Below, in pieces: positions 36,248 to 45,989 of a stretch of DNA of 64,000 bases (the first letter of the stretch is position 1; each line of letters begins with the position of its first letter). The position numbers were made by a program, and so were the translations under genes. The DNA is taken from assembly GCF_009796785.1 (NCBI RefSeq), contig NZ_CP047026.1, forward strand, positions 62,001 to 126,000, read 5' to 3'. Under the pieces are notes generated by a model. The model had not been told where the DNA came from and ran no database searches. It worked only from the letters and a program-made list of their open reading frames with translations. The stretch comes from Polaribacter sp. L3A8. GTDB lineage: Bacteria > Bacteroidota > Bacteroidia > Flavobacteriales > Flavobacteriaceae.

Positions 36248-39200
36248 ATGAGAAAAAAAATCACATTATTACTCCTTTTACTTATAGGTTTTTGTGCGTC
36301 TGCACAAACTATAAATGTAAAGGGTGTTGTTACAGATGCTAAAACAGGCGATCCATTGCCTGGAGTAAGTATAATAATTAAAGGAACAGTTGTTGGAGTT
36401 CAAACAGATTTCGACGGACTTTATAGTCTTTCTAATTTAGAAAAAGGAACAACCCTTGTCTTTAGTTATTTAGGATATACCAAAAAAGAAGTGGTAATTA
36501 ATCAACAAACACTTAATGTAGCGTTAGAAGAATCAGCAGAATCTTTAGATGAAATTGTAGTTATTGGCTATGGTAAACAAAAGAGAAAGGATGTTACAGG
36601 TTCTGTTTCTATTGTAGGTGAAGAAACTTTAAATATTTTAAAACCAATAGATGCAACAAGTGCATTACAGGGAACAACATCTGGTGTTGCTGTAAACTTG
36701 TCTTCTGGTGCTCCTGGTGCTAAAGTAAATATTTTAATTAGAGGTGTAAGTTCAAATACAAACAATCAGCCATTAACAATTGTAGATGGTTACGAAGGAG
36801 ATTTAAATAGTATCAATCCAAATGATATTGAATCGATTACGGTTTTAAAAGATGCACAAGCTGCTATTTATGGTATAAAAGGAGCAAATGGTGTTGTTTT
36901 GGTAACGACTAAAATTGGTAAGAAAAATAAGAAAGCAACGGTAAGGTATGATACTTATGCGGCTTTTCAGCAAACTACCAAAAAATTAGATTATTTAAAT
37001 GCAACTGAATATGCTTTAGTTTTAAATGAGGCTTATGCAGCAAGCGGACAAACAGTACCTTTTAGTAATGTAAACTCTTTAGGTAAAGGTACAAACTGGC
37101 AAGATGAACTTTTTAATGATGCATTATTAATGAATCATAATATTAGTTTATCTGGTGGTGGAGAAAGTTTTAGATATTTTGTAAGTGCATCTCGTACAGA
37201 ACAAGATGGTATTATCGCTAAAGATAAATCGAATTTCATTAGAAATAATATCAAATTAAATTTAGGTGTAGACATCAGCGAAAAATTAAATTTCTCTGTA
37301 ATTGCAAACTATTTTACAAGTGCATCTCAAGGTTTTGATGGATCGTTATTATTTAATGGTTTAAATTATGCACCAACTTTTGGTGTTGCAGAAAACGATA
37401 CCAATAATTTTTTAGGAATTGAAGTGGTAAATCCTTTATCATTATTAAATAATACTTTTGGTGAAAATAATGGAAACGGAATTGAAGGAAACTTTAAATT
37501 AGAATACAAACCAATTGAAGGTTTAAATGTAGTATCTCGTGTTGGTTATAAAATTTATAATGAAAAGCAACGTTCTTTTACACCAATTCAAGAATACGGA
37601 AATAGTAAAGTGTACAACAAAACGCAAAGTTCTGTTTATCAATTTAAAGCAACATCTACAAGAGTAAATTGGGAAACATTTGCTACGTATCAAAAAACAT
37701 TTGCAGAAAATCATAACACTACTTTTACTGCAGGTACAAGTGTACAAAATGATTTGTTTGATGGTATTTATGCTACCGGTTTTGACGTACCAAACAATTC
37801 TTATGACTTTGCAGATATTAGCTTAACAAACTCTCAAAGTGAACAAAGAAGTTTAAATACAGGTAATGGAGATATTCGATTAACTTCTTTCTTTGGTAGA
37901 GTTCAATACGATTATAAAGGGAAATACTTGTTTTCAGGATTGATAAGAAGAGATGGAGCTTCAGTGTTTGATGAAGCTTTAAGAGTAGATAATTTTTGGT
38001 CTGTAACTTCAGGTTGGAAAATTTCTGATGAAGATTTCTTAAAAGATAGCGAAACTATCTCTTTCTTAAAGTTAAGAGCAAGTTATGGTACTTTAGGGAA
38101 CTTAGTAGGAGATAATTTATATAGATCATTATTAAATGGTGAAGGAGAATATGTATTAGATGGAAGTTTAGTAGATGGAACTGCACAAGGTGGTTTGCCA
38201 AATAAATTAGCACAATGGGAAACAGCAGAAAAATTAGATATTGGTTTAGATATTAATTTCTTTGATGACAAATTAACTGTTGTTGCAGATTACTTTGAAG
38301 AAACAAGAAAAGATTTATTAATAGAAAACTTTCCTGTTTCTGGTTTATTAGGTTCTGCCGCACCAGGAGGAGCAAACCCAACAGTAAATGCGGGTACTTC
38401 TAAAAATACAGGTGGAGAATTAGCACTTAATTATAAGGCAATTTCTAAAGAAGATTTCACTCTAAATTTTGGTTATAATGTTACCTACGTAAAAAATGAA
38501 GTAACAGAGGTTTTAGATGGTGCTTTTGTAGAAGGAGGTAGTTTTGCTGTCGGAAATCTTGCACCTTCTAGAATGGAAGTTGGGCAACCAATTGGTTATT
38601 TCTTAGGCTTGCAAACAGATGGTATTTTTCAAACACAAGCAGAAGTAAACGCACACCCTTCTCAGTCTGGATTAGGTGCTGCAGTAACATCACCAGGAGA
38701 TATTAGATATAAAGATACCAATGAAGATGGCGTTATCAATTTTGAAGATCGAGTAAATATTGGGAAACCACAAGCAGATTTTTATATGGGATTCAATGTT
38801 TCTGCTACCTATAAAAATTGGGATTTTACATCGTATTTGTATGCAGAATTAGGGAAAGACATGGTTAGAAACTTCGAACGTTTTTTACCAAATGTTAATA
38901 AACCTGCATATTATTTAGATAGATGGACAGGAGCAGGAACAAGTAATTCTGTACCAAGACTTACAAATGATGCAACAAACAACAAATTATTCTCAGATTT
39001 CTTTGTAGAAGACGCTTCATTCTTACGTATGCAAAACATACAGATTGGGTATAATTTTGCCCCTGAGTTATTAGAAAAAGTTGGCTTGTCTAAGGTAAGA
39101 TTATACACGTCTATAAATAACTTATTTACTTTAACGGACTACACAGGTTATGATCCATCTATAAATGACGGAGCAATTGGAGCTGGTATTGATTCTGGGA

Positions 39201-39250
39201 GTTATCCATCTGCAAGACAGTTTTTATTAGGTTTAAACGTAACATTTTAA
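36248..39250 (+). CDS. SusC/RagA-family TonB-dependent transporter (laminarin locus)
   Basis: 1000-residue outer-membrane importer. Signal peptide (MRKKITLLLLLLIGFCASAQ), carboxypeptidase-D-like domain (VKGVVTDAKTGDPLPGVSII), TonB box/plug start (DEIVVIGYGKQKRKDVTGS), and a plug with LIRGVSSNTNNQPLTIVDG and IYGIKGANGVVLVTT. A 22-strand barrel follows, ending in QFLLGLNVTF. The susD gene follows 10 bases later. The nearby GH16, GH17 and GH30 genes point to beta-1,3/1,6-glucan oligosaccharides as cargo. Two conserved sequence elements lie in its upstream region. Apart from the shared domain plan it differs clearly from the alpha-glucan SusC in this window. Confidence 0.94.
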   Translation: MRKKITLLLLLLIGFCASAQTINVKGVVTDAKTGDPLPGVSIIIKGTVVGVQTDFDGLYSLSNLEKGTTLVFSYLGYTKKEVVINQQTLNVALEESAESLDEIVVIGYGKQKRKDVTGSVSIVGEETLNILKPIDATSALQGTTSGVAVNLSSGAPGAKVNILIRGVSSNTNNQPLTIVDGYEGDLNSINPNDIESITVLKDAQAAIYGIKGANGVVLVTTKIGKKNKKATVRYDTYAAFQQTTKKLDYLNATEYALVLNEAYAASGQTVPFSNVNSLGKGTNWQDELFNDALLMNHNISLSGGGESFRYFVSASRTEQDGIIAKDKSNFIRNNIKLNLGVDISEKLNFSVIANYFTSASQGFDGSLLFNGLNYAPTFGVAENDTNNFLGIEVVNPLSLLNNTFGENNGNGIEGNFKLEYKPIEGLNVVSRVGYKIYNEKQRSFTPIQEYGNSKVYNKTQSSVYQFKATSTRVNWETFATYQKTFAENHNTTFTAGTSVQNDLFDGIYATGFDVPNNSYDFADISLTNSQSEQRSLNTGNGDIRLTSFFGRVQYDYKGKYLFSGLIRRDGASVFDEALRVDNFWSVTSGWKISDEDFLKDSETISFLKLRASYGTLGNLVGDNLYRSLLNGEGEYVLDGSLVDGTAQGGLPNKLAQWETAEKLDIGLDINFFDDKLTVVADYFEETRKDLLIENFPVSGLLGSAAPGGANPTVNAGTSKNTGGELALNYKAISKEDFTLNFGYNVTYVKNEVTEVLDGAFVEGGSFAVGNLAPSRMEVGQPIGYFLGLQTDGIFQTQAEVNAHPSQSGLGAAVTSPGDIRYKDTNEDGVINFEDRVNIGKPQADFYMGFNVSATYKNWDFTSYLYAELGKDMVRNFERFLPNVNKPAYYLDRWTGAGTSNSVPRLTNDATNNKLFSDFFVEDASFLRMQNIQIGYNFAPELLEKVGLSKVRLYTSINNLFTLTDYTGYDPSINDGAIGAGIDSGSYPSARQFLLGLNVTF

Positions 39251-39260
39251 AAAATAAAAG

Positions 39261-40745
39261 ATGAGAAATTACAATCAAAAAATAAAATTAGGATTCATCT
39301 TTATGACAAGCTTATTTATTTTAAGCGCATGTTCTGATGATTACTTAAATAATTCTAAAATTTACGCAGAAGATTCTGAATCTTTTTTCAATTCAGAAAC
39401 AGATTATTACAATGCTTTAGTAGCAGCCTATGACCCATTGCAATCTACATTTATCAATGTATTAATGGGAGAAATTGCATCAAACAATACTTTAGCAGGA
39501 GGAGAAAGTGCTACAGATGTACCAGGGTATCAACAAGTAGATGATATGACGCACACACCTGTTAATGATCAACTTCAAAATCTTTGGAGTTGGATGTATG
39601 GTGGTGTTAATAGAGCTGCATACATTTTAGAATTTCAAGACAAAACAGATTTTACAGGTAAAGAAGTTATCATTGCAGAAGCTCGTTTTTTAAGAGCGTA
39701 TTATAATTTTGAATTGGTAAAATGGTTTGGAGACATTCCTATTAAAGCAGAAGGTCGTTTTGTTTTGGGTGATGAAAAAACAATACCAAGATCGCCAAAA
39801 GCGGATGTTTATGCATTAATAGAAGCAGATTTAGAATATGCAATTGCAAACATGACCTATACAGCACCGCAAGTTGGTAGAGCAACAAAAGGATCTGCGC
39901 AAGCATTATTAGGTAAAGTATATTTATATCAAGATAAATTTTTACAAGCATCTACAGTTTTAGAAAATGTAATTAATAATGGTGGTTATGTATTAGAATC
40001 TGATTATAATAAAATCTTTGAATTTGATGGAGAAAACGGAACAGGTACTGTTTTCGAAGTTCAATATACAGACACTCAAGGAGCAGGTTTCGATTGTTTA
40101 CAATGTAGCGAAGGTAATGTGGCAGTAGGTTTTCAAGGGGTTAGAGGTTATGATGGAGATTTATTTACATCGGGCTTTAGTTTTAATATTCCTACACAAG
40201 AAGTAGTAGACGAATTTGAAGATGGAGACAATAGAAAAGACGTAGCTATTTTAGACATCGATGCTTGGTCTGCTGCTACAGGTGCACAATTTACTACAGG
40301 TTATGAGCATACTGGTTTCTATAATAGAAAGTACTTACCAAGAAAAAGAAATGCAGATGCAGCAGGAGATTTAAATATAACCAACCCTAATAATTACAGA
40401 GCAATACGTTTTGCAGATGTATTATTAATGGCGGCTGAGGCTTTTAATAGAAGACCTTCTGCAGATGATGCCAAAGCTAAAACTTATTTAAATAAGGTTA
40501 GAGAAAGAGCTTTTGGCGATACAGATCATAACATTACAACAACAGGTACTAATTTAACAGCTGCTATTTATCACGAACGTAGAGTAGAATTAGTTGGAGA
40601 AGGTCATCAGTTTTTTGACTTAGTAAGAACAGGAAGAGGAGCTCAAATAGCAGGTTTTACAACAGGTAAAAATGAGGTGTTTCCAATACCTGTAGAAGAA
40701 ATACAGTTTTCTCAAGGAAATTGGTCACAAAATGATAAATATTAA
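39261..40745 (+). CDS. SusD/RagB-family nutrient-binding lipoprotein (laminarin locus)
   Basis: 494-residue surface lipoprotein (FMTSLFILSACSDDYLN). Typical SusD segments: EARFLRAYYNFELVKWFGDIP near residue 135, IRFADVLLMAAEAFNRRPSAD near 375, and the C-terminal ERRVELVGEGHQFFDLVRTG. It is expected to cap the SusC barrel and bind laminarin-derived oligosaccharides. It sits between susC and the PKD/CBM lipoprotein with 10-11 base gaps, a tight operon. The substrate is deduced from the neighbouring hydrolases. Confidence 0.93.
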   Translation: MRNYNQKIKLGFIFMTSLFILSACSDDYLNNSKIYAEDSESFFNSETDYYNALVAAYDPLQSTFINVLMGEIASNNTLAGGESATDVPGYQQVDDMTHTPVNDQLQNLWSWMYGGVNRAAYILEFQDKTDFTGKEVIIAEARFLRAYYNFELVKWFGDIPIKAEGRFVLGDEKTIPRSPKADVYALIEADLEYAIANMTYTAPQVGRATKGSAQALLGKVYLYQDKFLQASTVLENVINNGGYVLESDYNKIFEFDGENGTGTVFEVQYTDTQGAGFDCLQCSEGNVAVGFQGVRGYDGDLFTSGFSFNIPTQEVVDEFEDGDNRKDVAILDIDAWSAATGAQFTTGYEHTGFYNRKYLPRKRNADAAGDLNITNPNNYRAIRFADVLLMAAEAFNRRPSADDAKAKTYLNKVRERAFGDTDHNITTTGTNLTAAIYHERRVELVGEGHQFFDLVRTGRGAQIAGFTTGKNEVFPIPVEEIQFSQGNWSQNDKY

Positions 40746-40756
40746 TATTTATAAGG

Positions 40757-42757
40757 ATGAAGAAAATTAAAATAATATATAAAGCGTTAATAGTATTACT
40801 GATTATCAATGCTTGTGCAGAAGAAGATAGAAGTTTAGACTTTTTAGATACTATTGCTGCGCCAACTAATGTTGCTGCTAGTTATAATTTATCTCAAGAT
40901 AATTCTGGGTTGGTTACCATTTTACCAACTGCAGATGGTGGGGCTTATTTTGATATTTCTTTTGGAGATGCAACTCCCGAAGAAAAAAGTGTAGAAGCTG
41001 GTAAAAGCGCCCAACATACTTATATAGAAGGTACTTACAATGTAAAAATAGTAGCCTATAATACAAAAGGAGATACAACAGAAGCAACGCAAGAATTAGT
41101 TGTTTCATTTAAAGCTCCAGAAAATTTAGAGGTTACTTTAGAGAATGATGTAGCCATTTCTAAACAAGTAAATGTTACTGCTACAGCAGATTATGCTGCT
41201 ACGTATGAGTTTTACTCAGGTGAAGATGGTGTAACTCAACCAGTTTTAACAGGTAATATTGGCGATGTAATTTCTTATCAATATCCAACTGCAGGTACTT
41301 ACTCTGTAAAGGTAATTGCTAAAGGTGGTGCTGTAGAAACAACAACATATACGGCAGATTTTGAAGTAACAGAAATTTTAGTTCCAATTGTTGCTGCACC
41401 AAAACCTCCTACAAGAGATGCAGCAGACGTAGTTTCTATATTTTCAGATAAATATACACAAACTACCGTAGATTCGTTTACTACAGATTGGTCTTCTTTA
41501 GCTTTACAAGAAGTAATTACAGTAGATGCTGACAATGTTTTAGCGTACAGAGATTTAAATTATGCGGGTATTATAACAGAGGCTTCTCCGATAGATGCTT
41601 CGTCAATGGAGTTTGTTCATTTTGATATTTGGACTACGAATGTAGATACTTTTAAATTGAAATTTGTTGACTTTAATGGTACAGGTTACAATGATGGTTC
41701 TGATAATATTGAATTTGAAGTAGAAAATACAATTACAGAAAAAGGAAAATGGTTAAGTTTTGATATTCCTTTATCAGAATTTACAGGAGTTCCATTTTCT
41801 GATATCAACCAAATTGTTATTGCTGCTGCACCACAAGGAACCGTGTTTTTAGATAACTTTTATTTTTATAAAGTAAGTACAACTGCACCAGCATTTGATG
41901 ATGGATTATTAACCAATGGAGATTTTGAAAACGGAAGCGATGCTTGGTTAATTGGTATTGATGATAGTTCTTCTGCGCCAGTAGTAACAGATGCAGGTAA
42001 TACTTACTACTCAGTAAACGTAACTGCAGCAGGTCAACCTTATGATGTAAATGCAAGTCAGAAAGTAGAAATAATTCAAGGAAATACGTACACATTAACT
42101 TTTGATGCTTGGTCAGACGTAAATAGACCCATAATTGCAGGAATTGGTTTAAGTGCAGATCCTTGGTCTAATGATTCTAAAACGGTAGAAATTACACCAA
42201 CAAGAACAACGTATTCTGTTACGCTATCTGCAGCAGAATTTGGAGCCTCAGATGCTAGAGTTATTTTCGATTTAGGCGCAGCTGTAGGTATGGTTAATTT
42301 AGATAATGTATCTCTAATTATAGGTACAGGAAATATAATAGTTAATGGAGATTTCGAAAACGGAAGCGATGCTTGGTTAATTGGTGTTGATGACACTACT
42401 GCTGCTCCAGTAGTAACAGATGCAGGTAATACCTATTATTCTGTAAACGTAACGGCGGCAGGTAATTCTTATGATGTAAATGCAAGTCAAAAATTAGAAA
42501 TTATTCAAGGAAACACATATACGTTAACTTTTGATGCTTGGTCAGACGTAAACAGACCTATAATTGCTGGTATTGGTTTAAGTGCAGACCCTTGGTCTAA
42601 TGATTCTAAAACGGTAGAAATTACACCAACAAGAACAACCTATTCTGTAACATTATCTGCAGCAGAATTTGGAGCCTCAGACGCAAGAGTTATTTTCGAT
42701 TTAGGAGCAGCAGTAGGTATGGTTAATTTAGATGATGTTTCATTATCTAGTAATTAG
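40757..42757 (+). CDS. PKD and carbohydrate-binding lipoprotein (laminarin surface-binding candidate)
   Basis: 666-residue lipoprotein (IVLLIINACAEEDRS). Two PKD-like beta-sandwich domains occupy about residues 30-205. A galactose-binding-like domain follows (about 215-375, with WLSFDIPLSEFTGVPFSDINQIV), and two nearly identical CBM4/CBM9-like modules at about 385-525 and 528-666, each opening NGDFENGSDAWLIG. The position right after susD is where surface glycan-binding proteins are encoded in such loci. No catalytic residues are recognisable. The role as a laminarin-binding protein is inference from position and fold. The duplicated modules look recent. Confidence 0.85.
   Translation: MKKIKIIYKALIVLLIINACAEEDRSLDFLDTIAAPTNVAASYNLSQDNSGLVTILPTADGGAYFDISFGDATPEEKSVEAGKSAQHTYIEGTYNVKIVAYNTKGDTTEATQELVVSFKAPENLEVTLENDVAISKQVNVTATADYAATYEFYSGEDGVTQPVLTGNIGDVISYQYPTAGTYSVKVIAKGGAVETTTYTADFEVTEILVPIVAAPKPPTRDAADVVSIFSDKYTQTTVDSFTTDWSSLALQEVITVDADNVLAYRDLNYAGIITEASPIDASSMEFVHFDIWTTNVDTFKLKFVDFNGTGYNDGSDNIEFEVENTITEKGKWLSFDIPLSEFTGVPFSDINQIVIAAAPQGTVFLDNFYFYKVSTTAPAFDDGLLTNGDFENGSDAWLIGIDDSSSAPVVTDAGNTYYSVNVTAAGQPYDVNASQKVEIIQGNTYTLTFDAWSDVNRPIIAGIGLSADPWSNDSKTVEITPTRTTYSVTLSAAEFGASDARVIFDLGAAVGMVNLDNVSLIIGTGNIIVNGDFENGSDAWLIGVDDTTAAPVVTDAGNTYYSVNVTAAGNSYDVNASQKLEIIQGNTYTLTFDAWSDVNRPIIAGIGLSADPWSNDSKTVEITPTRTTYSVTLSAAEFGASDARVIFDLGAAVGMVNLDDVSLSSN
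41915..42746 (+). repeat. Tandem duplicated CBM-like module (two copies, 429-bp period)
   Basis: Copy one starts at AATGGAGATTTTGAAAACGG (41915) and copy two at 42344, a period of 429 bases or 143 codons. Encoded residues differ at only about eight to ten positions over some 135, for example IDDSSS versus VDDTTA and QPYDV versus NSYDV. Synonymous differences are more numerous. Confidence 0.85.
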
Positions 42758-42803
42758 GTATAAAAACAATTATTTACATGTTAACGTAATTAAAATATAA
42801 AAA

Positions 42804-44474
42804 ATGAAAAAAATAAAAAATATTTATATAATCCTATTTTCTTTAATGGCCGCTTTTTATGGGTGTCAAGAAAATGAGCATGAATTCGGAGAAATAGTAG
42901 CTCCTACAGATATTGTTATCACCGCAGAAATTGTGGGCGTAGATGCTAACAATCTTTACGGAGATGGTAGTGGTACAGTAAATTTTACTGCAACCGCAGA
43001 AAATGCCTCTTCTTATGTGTATTATTTTGATGGTGTTGCAGAAGCTTCTCCATCAGGAGTGTTATCAAAAAGGTTTTCTAAAGTAGGTGTAAATAACTAT
43101 ACCGTTGTTGTAAAAGCAAATGGTACAGGTGGCGTTTCATCAACAAAAACAATAGATGTAGAAGTGTTTAGTTCTTTTTCTGATGTAGATGCAGAAAACT
43201 TTTTAAGTGGTGCTAATATTGGAGATAGTAAAAAATGGTACTGGCAAGCAGATAAAGATTTACATGTTGGTTTAGGACCTGTTACAGATGATTATGGTAA
43301 TGGAGAATTTGCTTATGAGGCTTGGTGGAATGGTATTAAGGCTTGGGATGATGAAAAAAGTTGTATGTACGATAATGAGTTTGTTTTTACAAGAACTGCA
43401 AACGGATTAACATTCGAACAAACCGCAGGTCCTGCTTTTGTACCAGGTACGTATGCTGGTGTTTTAGGGGTTGCAGGAGATCAGTGTCATGATGAAACTG
43501 TAGCAACAAAAATGTTTGGTGTAAAAACAGTGGCTTTTGGTCCTTCTACATCTAAAGCAGGTACAGAAGGTACGTATAACAATGCGCCATATAGAGGTAC
43601 AAATTTCGAAATTTCTGATGGTGGTTTTATGGGATGGTTAGTAGGTTCTGGAACTTATGATATTATTTCTGTGTCTAGCAGCGAATTGGTTGTTAGAGTT
43701 ATAGAAGACCCCGTTTCTGGTTCTGGAGGAGCTTGGTACCATAAATTTACGTCTACGAAACCCGTAAAAGGATCTGGTTATATTTATAATGATTTGGCTT
43801 GGGAAGACGATTTTAATACAGCAGGAGCACCAGATGCAACTAAATGGACGTATGACCTTGGTGCAGGTGGTTGGGGTAATAATGAATTGCAAACTTATAC
43901 TAATGATGCTGAAAATGTAATTGTAGAAGGTGGTTATTTAAAAATTAAAGCGAAAACAGATGGTAGTGGAGGTTATACTTCTGCAAGATTAAAATCTGAA
44001 GGATTGTATGAATTTACCTATGGTAGAGTAGAGGTAAAAGCAAAATTGCCTGGTGAGCAAGGTACTTGGCCAGCTATTTGGATGTTAGGTGCTAATTTTT
44101 CTACTATTGGTTGGCCACATTCTGGAGAGATTGATATAATGGAGCAAACAGGAGCCGATAAAAATACTTCTTTAGGTACGTTACACTGGTACAATACTGC
44201 GGGTAGTAATAATGCAAGTTATGGTGAAACTACTCCAATTGAAAATGCTTCATCAGAATTTCATTTATATACAGTAGAATGGACAGAAAAAACTGTTAAA
44301 ATATATGTGGATAATGTTCCTTTTTATGAGCTTGCTAATAGTGCAGATTTACCTTTTAATGCAGATTTCTTTTTAATTCTTAATGTAGCAATGGGAGGTT
44401 CTTTAGGGGGAACCGTTGATGCAGCGTTTACAGAAGATACTATGGAAATAGACTATGTAAAAGTATATCAATAA
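42804..44474 (+). CDS. GH16 endo-beta-1,3-glucanase (laminarinase-type) lipoprotein
   Basis: 556-residue lipoprotein (LMAAFYGCQENEHEFG). An N-terminal PKD-like domain (about 30-120) and a ~190-residue beta-rich region (about 125-325, with WYWQADKDLHVGLGPV) precede the C-terminal GH16 domain (about 330-556). The GH16 signature GEIDIMEQTG carries the catalytic triad Glu442, Asp444 and Glu447; WAIWMLGAN-type residues (here WPAIWMLGANF) precede it. GH16 enzymes with this ExDxxE motif cleave laminarin internally. Lipidation suggests a cell-surface location, supplying oligosaccharides to the SusC/D pair. The middle region is common in marine laminarinases but I cannot name it. Confidence 0.92.
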   Translation: MKKIKNIYIILFSLMAAFYGCQENEHEFGEIVAPTDIVITAEIVGVDANNLYGDGSGTVNFTATAENASSYVYYFDGVAEASPSGVLSKRFSKVGVNNYTVVVKANGTGGVSSTKTIDVEVFSSFSDVDAENFLSGANIGDSKKWYWQADKDLHVGLGPVTDDYGNGEFAYEAWWNGIKAWDDEKSCMYDNEFVFTRTANGLTFEQTAGPAFVPGTYAGVLGVAGDQCHDETVATKMFGVKTVAFGPSTSKAGTEGTYNNAPYRGTNFEISDGGFMGWLVGSGTYDIISVSSSELVVRVIEDPVSGSGGAWYHKFTSTKPVKGSGYIYNDLAWEDDFNTAGAPDATKWTYDLGAGGWGNNELQTYTNDAENVIVEGGYLKIKAKTDGSGGYTSARLKSEGLYEFTYGRVEVKAKLPGEQGTWPAIWMLGANFSTIGWPHSGEIDIMEQTGADKNTSLGTLHWYNTAGSNNASYGETTPIENASSEFHLYTVEWTEKTVKIYVDNVPFYELANSADLPFNADFFLILNVAMGGSLGGTVDAAFTEDTMEIDYVKVYQ

Positions 44475-44493
44475 TAAATAATTGAAGATGTTT

Positions 44494-44526
44494 AATAAGG
44501 TCAGTTTATAATTGATTGACCTTATT
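44494..44526 (+). terminator. Intra-operon hairpin after the GH16 gene
   Basis: Perfect 10-bp stem, AATAAGGTCA against TGACCTTATT, with a 13-base loop and a T-rich tail (TGTCTTCTTTTT). It lies between the GH16 gene and the next hydrolase and may partly terminate transcription, lowering expression of the downstream genes relative to susCD. Confidence 0.6.
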
Positions 44527-44582
44527 TGTCTTCTTTTTATTAGCTACAAAATAGTAAGGTTTTATCATCTAAAGAGATACAC

Positions 44583-45887
44583 ATGAAATACATTTTCTTA
44601 CCAATTATATTTATTCTTTTTGCTTTAAGCTCATGCTCTAAAAATAAGACTGAAGTAGTTGTTTTAAATAATGAACAAGGAATGCGGTTAATGGTTAATG
44701 GAGAAGATTTTATCATTAACGGAATGAATTGGGATTATTTTCCGGTAGGAACCAACTTTTCTTACAGTTTATGGCAACAATCTGATGCGTTTATAAAAAA
44801 GGCATTAGAAACAGAAATGACTTTGCTTAAAGAGTTAGGCATTAATACAATTCGTGTTTACGAAGGCATTCAACCTAAATGGATTACTTATATCTATGAA
44901 AAGTATGGTATTTACACCATGCTAAACCATTCTTTTGGTAGATACGGAGTTTCTATAAACGGAAATTGGAAACCAGAAACAGATTACACAAATGTTGATA
45001 CTCAAAAATCTTTACTAGCAGAAGTTGTACAAATGACTAAAACGTATAAAAATACACAGGGTTTGTTATTATTTCTTTTAGGGAATGAAAATAATTATGG
45101 ACTTTTTTGGGCGGGATCAGAAACAGAAGACTTTCCTGAAGAAGAAACTGAAAAGAAAAAAATAGGAGAAATAAGAGGTAGAGCAATGTATAAATTGATG
45201 AATGAGGCTGCTATTCAAATGAAAAAGGTAGATGCTGCTCATCCAATAGCTATTTGCAATGGCGATTTACTTTTTATAGATATTATAGCAGAAGAATGCA
45301 AAGACGTAGATATTTATGGTACCAATATGTATCGTGGAAAATCTTTTTTAGATGCTTTTGATATTGTTAAAAAGAAACTGAATATGCCGATATTATTTAC
45401 AGAATTTGGATCCGATGCTTTTAATGCAATCAATAATAAAGAAGATCAAAAAATGCAAGCTTTTTACTTGGTAGAAAACTGGAAAGAAATTTATAAAAAC
45501 GTTGCTGGTTTAGGTAAAGCAGAAAACGCAATTGGGGGGTTTACTTTTCAATTTAGTGATGGTTGGTGGAAATACGGACAGACCATAAATTTAGATGTGC
45601 ATGATAATGATGCCTCTTGGGCAACCAAAGCGTATGATTATGACTATCAAGAAAATCATAATAACATGAATGAGGAATGGTTTGGTATTTGTGCAAAAGG
45701 CCCAACCAATAACGAAGGTTTATACACTTTATATCCAAGAGCAGCTTATTATGCTTTAAAAGAAGCACATCAATTAAACCCCTATGCAAAAGGAATGACC
45801 ACAAGCTTAGTTTTAGAATATTTTAATAAAATTAAACTAAATGACGCCCTTATAAAAGCAACAAATAATGAGGTTGTTTTAGACTAA
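44583..45887 (+). CDS. Clan GH-A glycoside hydrolase lipoprotein (GH2 C-terminal-like TIM barrel, family unsettled)
   Basis: 434-residue lipoprotein (FALSSCSKNK). A single TIM barrel with a short N-terminal strand segment (LMVNGEDFIINGMNWDYFP) like that of GH2 or GH5 barrels. The likely acid/base is Glu169 in LLGNENNYGLFW and the likely nucleophile Glu274 in ILFTEFGSDAF, the NE and TEFG patterns of clan GH-A. The N-terminal sandwich domains of true GH2 enzymes are absent. Position in a laminarin locus suggests action on a beta-1,3- or beta-1,6-glucan; GH158-like endo-beta-1,3-glucanase is one possibility. The family is not settled from the sequence alone. Confidence 0.75.
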   Translation: MKYIFLPIIFILFALSSCSKNKTEVVVLNNEQGMRLMVNGEDFIINGMNWDYFPVGTNFSYSLWQQSDAFIKKALETEMTLLKELGINTIRVYEGIQPKWITYIYEKYGIYTMLNHSFGRYGVSINGNWKPETDYTNVDTQKSLLAEVVQMTKTYKNTQGLLLFLLGNENNYGLFWAGSETEDFPEEETEKKKIGEIRGRAMYKLMNEAAIQMKKVDAAHPIAICNGDLLFIDIIAEECKDVDIYGTNMYRGKSFLDAFDIVKKKLNMPILFTEFGSDAFNAINNKEDQKMQAFYLVENWKEIYKNVAGLGKAENAIGGFTFQFSDGWWKYGQTINLDVHDNDASWATKAYDYDYQENHNNMNEEWFGICAKGPTNNEGLYTLYPRAAYYALKEAHQLNPYAKGMTTSLVLEYFNKIKLNDALIKATNNEVVLD

Positions 45888-45989
45888 ACGAATAAACAGC
45901 GATAGAATATTTTTTAATATTCTGATAAAATAAAATATTAATTAGAACCTCTTTTAAATAGTTGCAGAGGTTTTAGAATACCAATTTTA

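Noticed and set aside
42076..42396. 106-residue minus-strand open frame across the CBM-like repeats
   Set aside because: Antisense shadow of the duplicated module; no family resemblance and no control signals.
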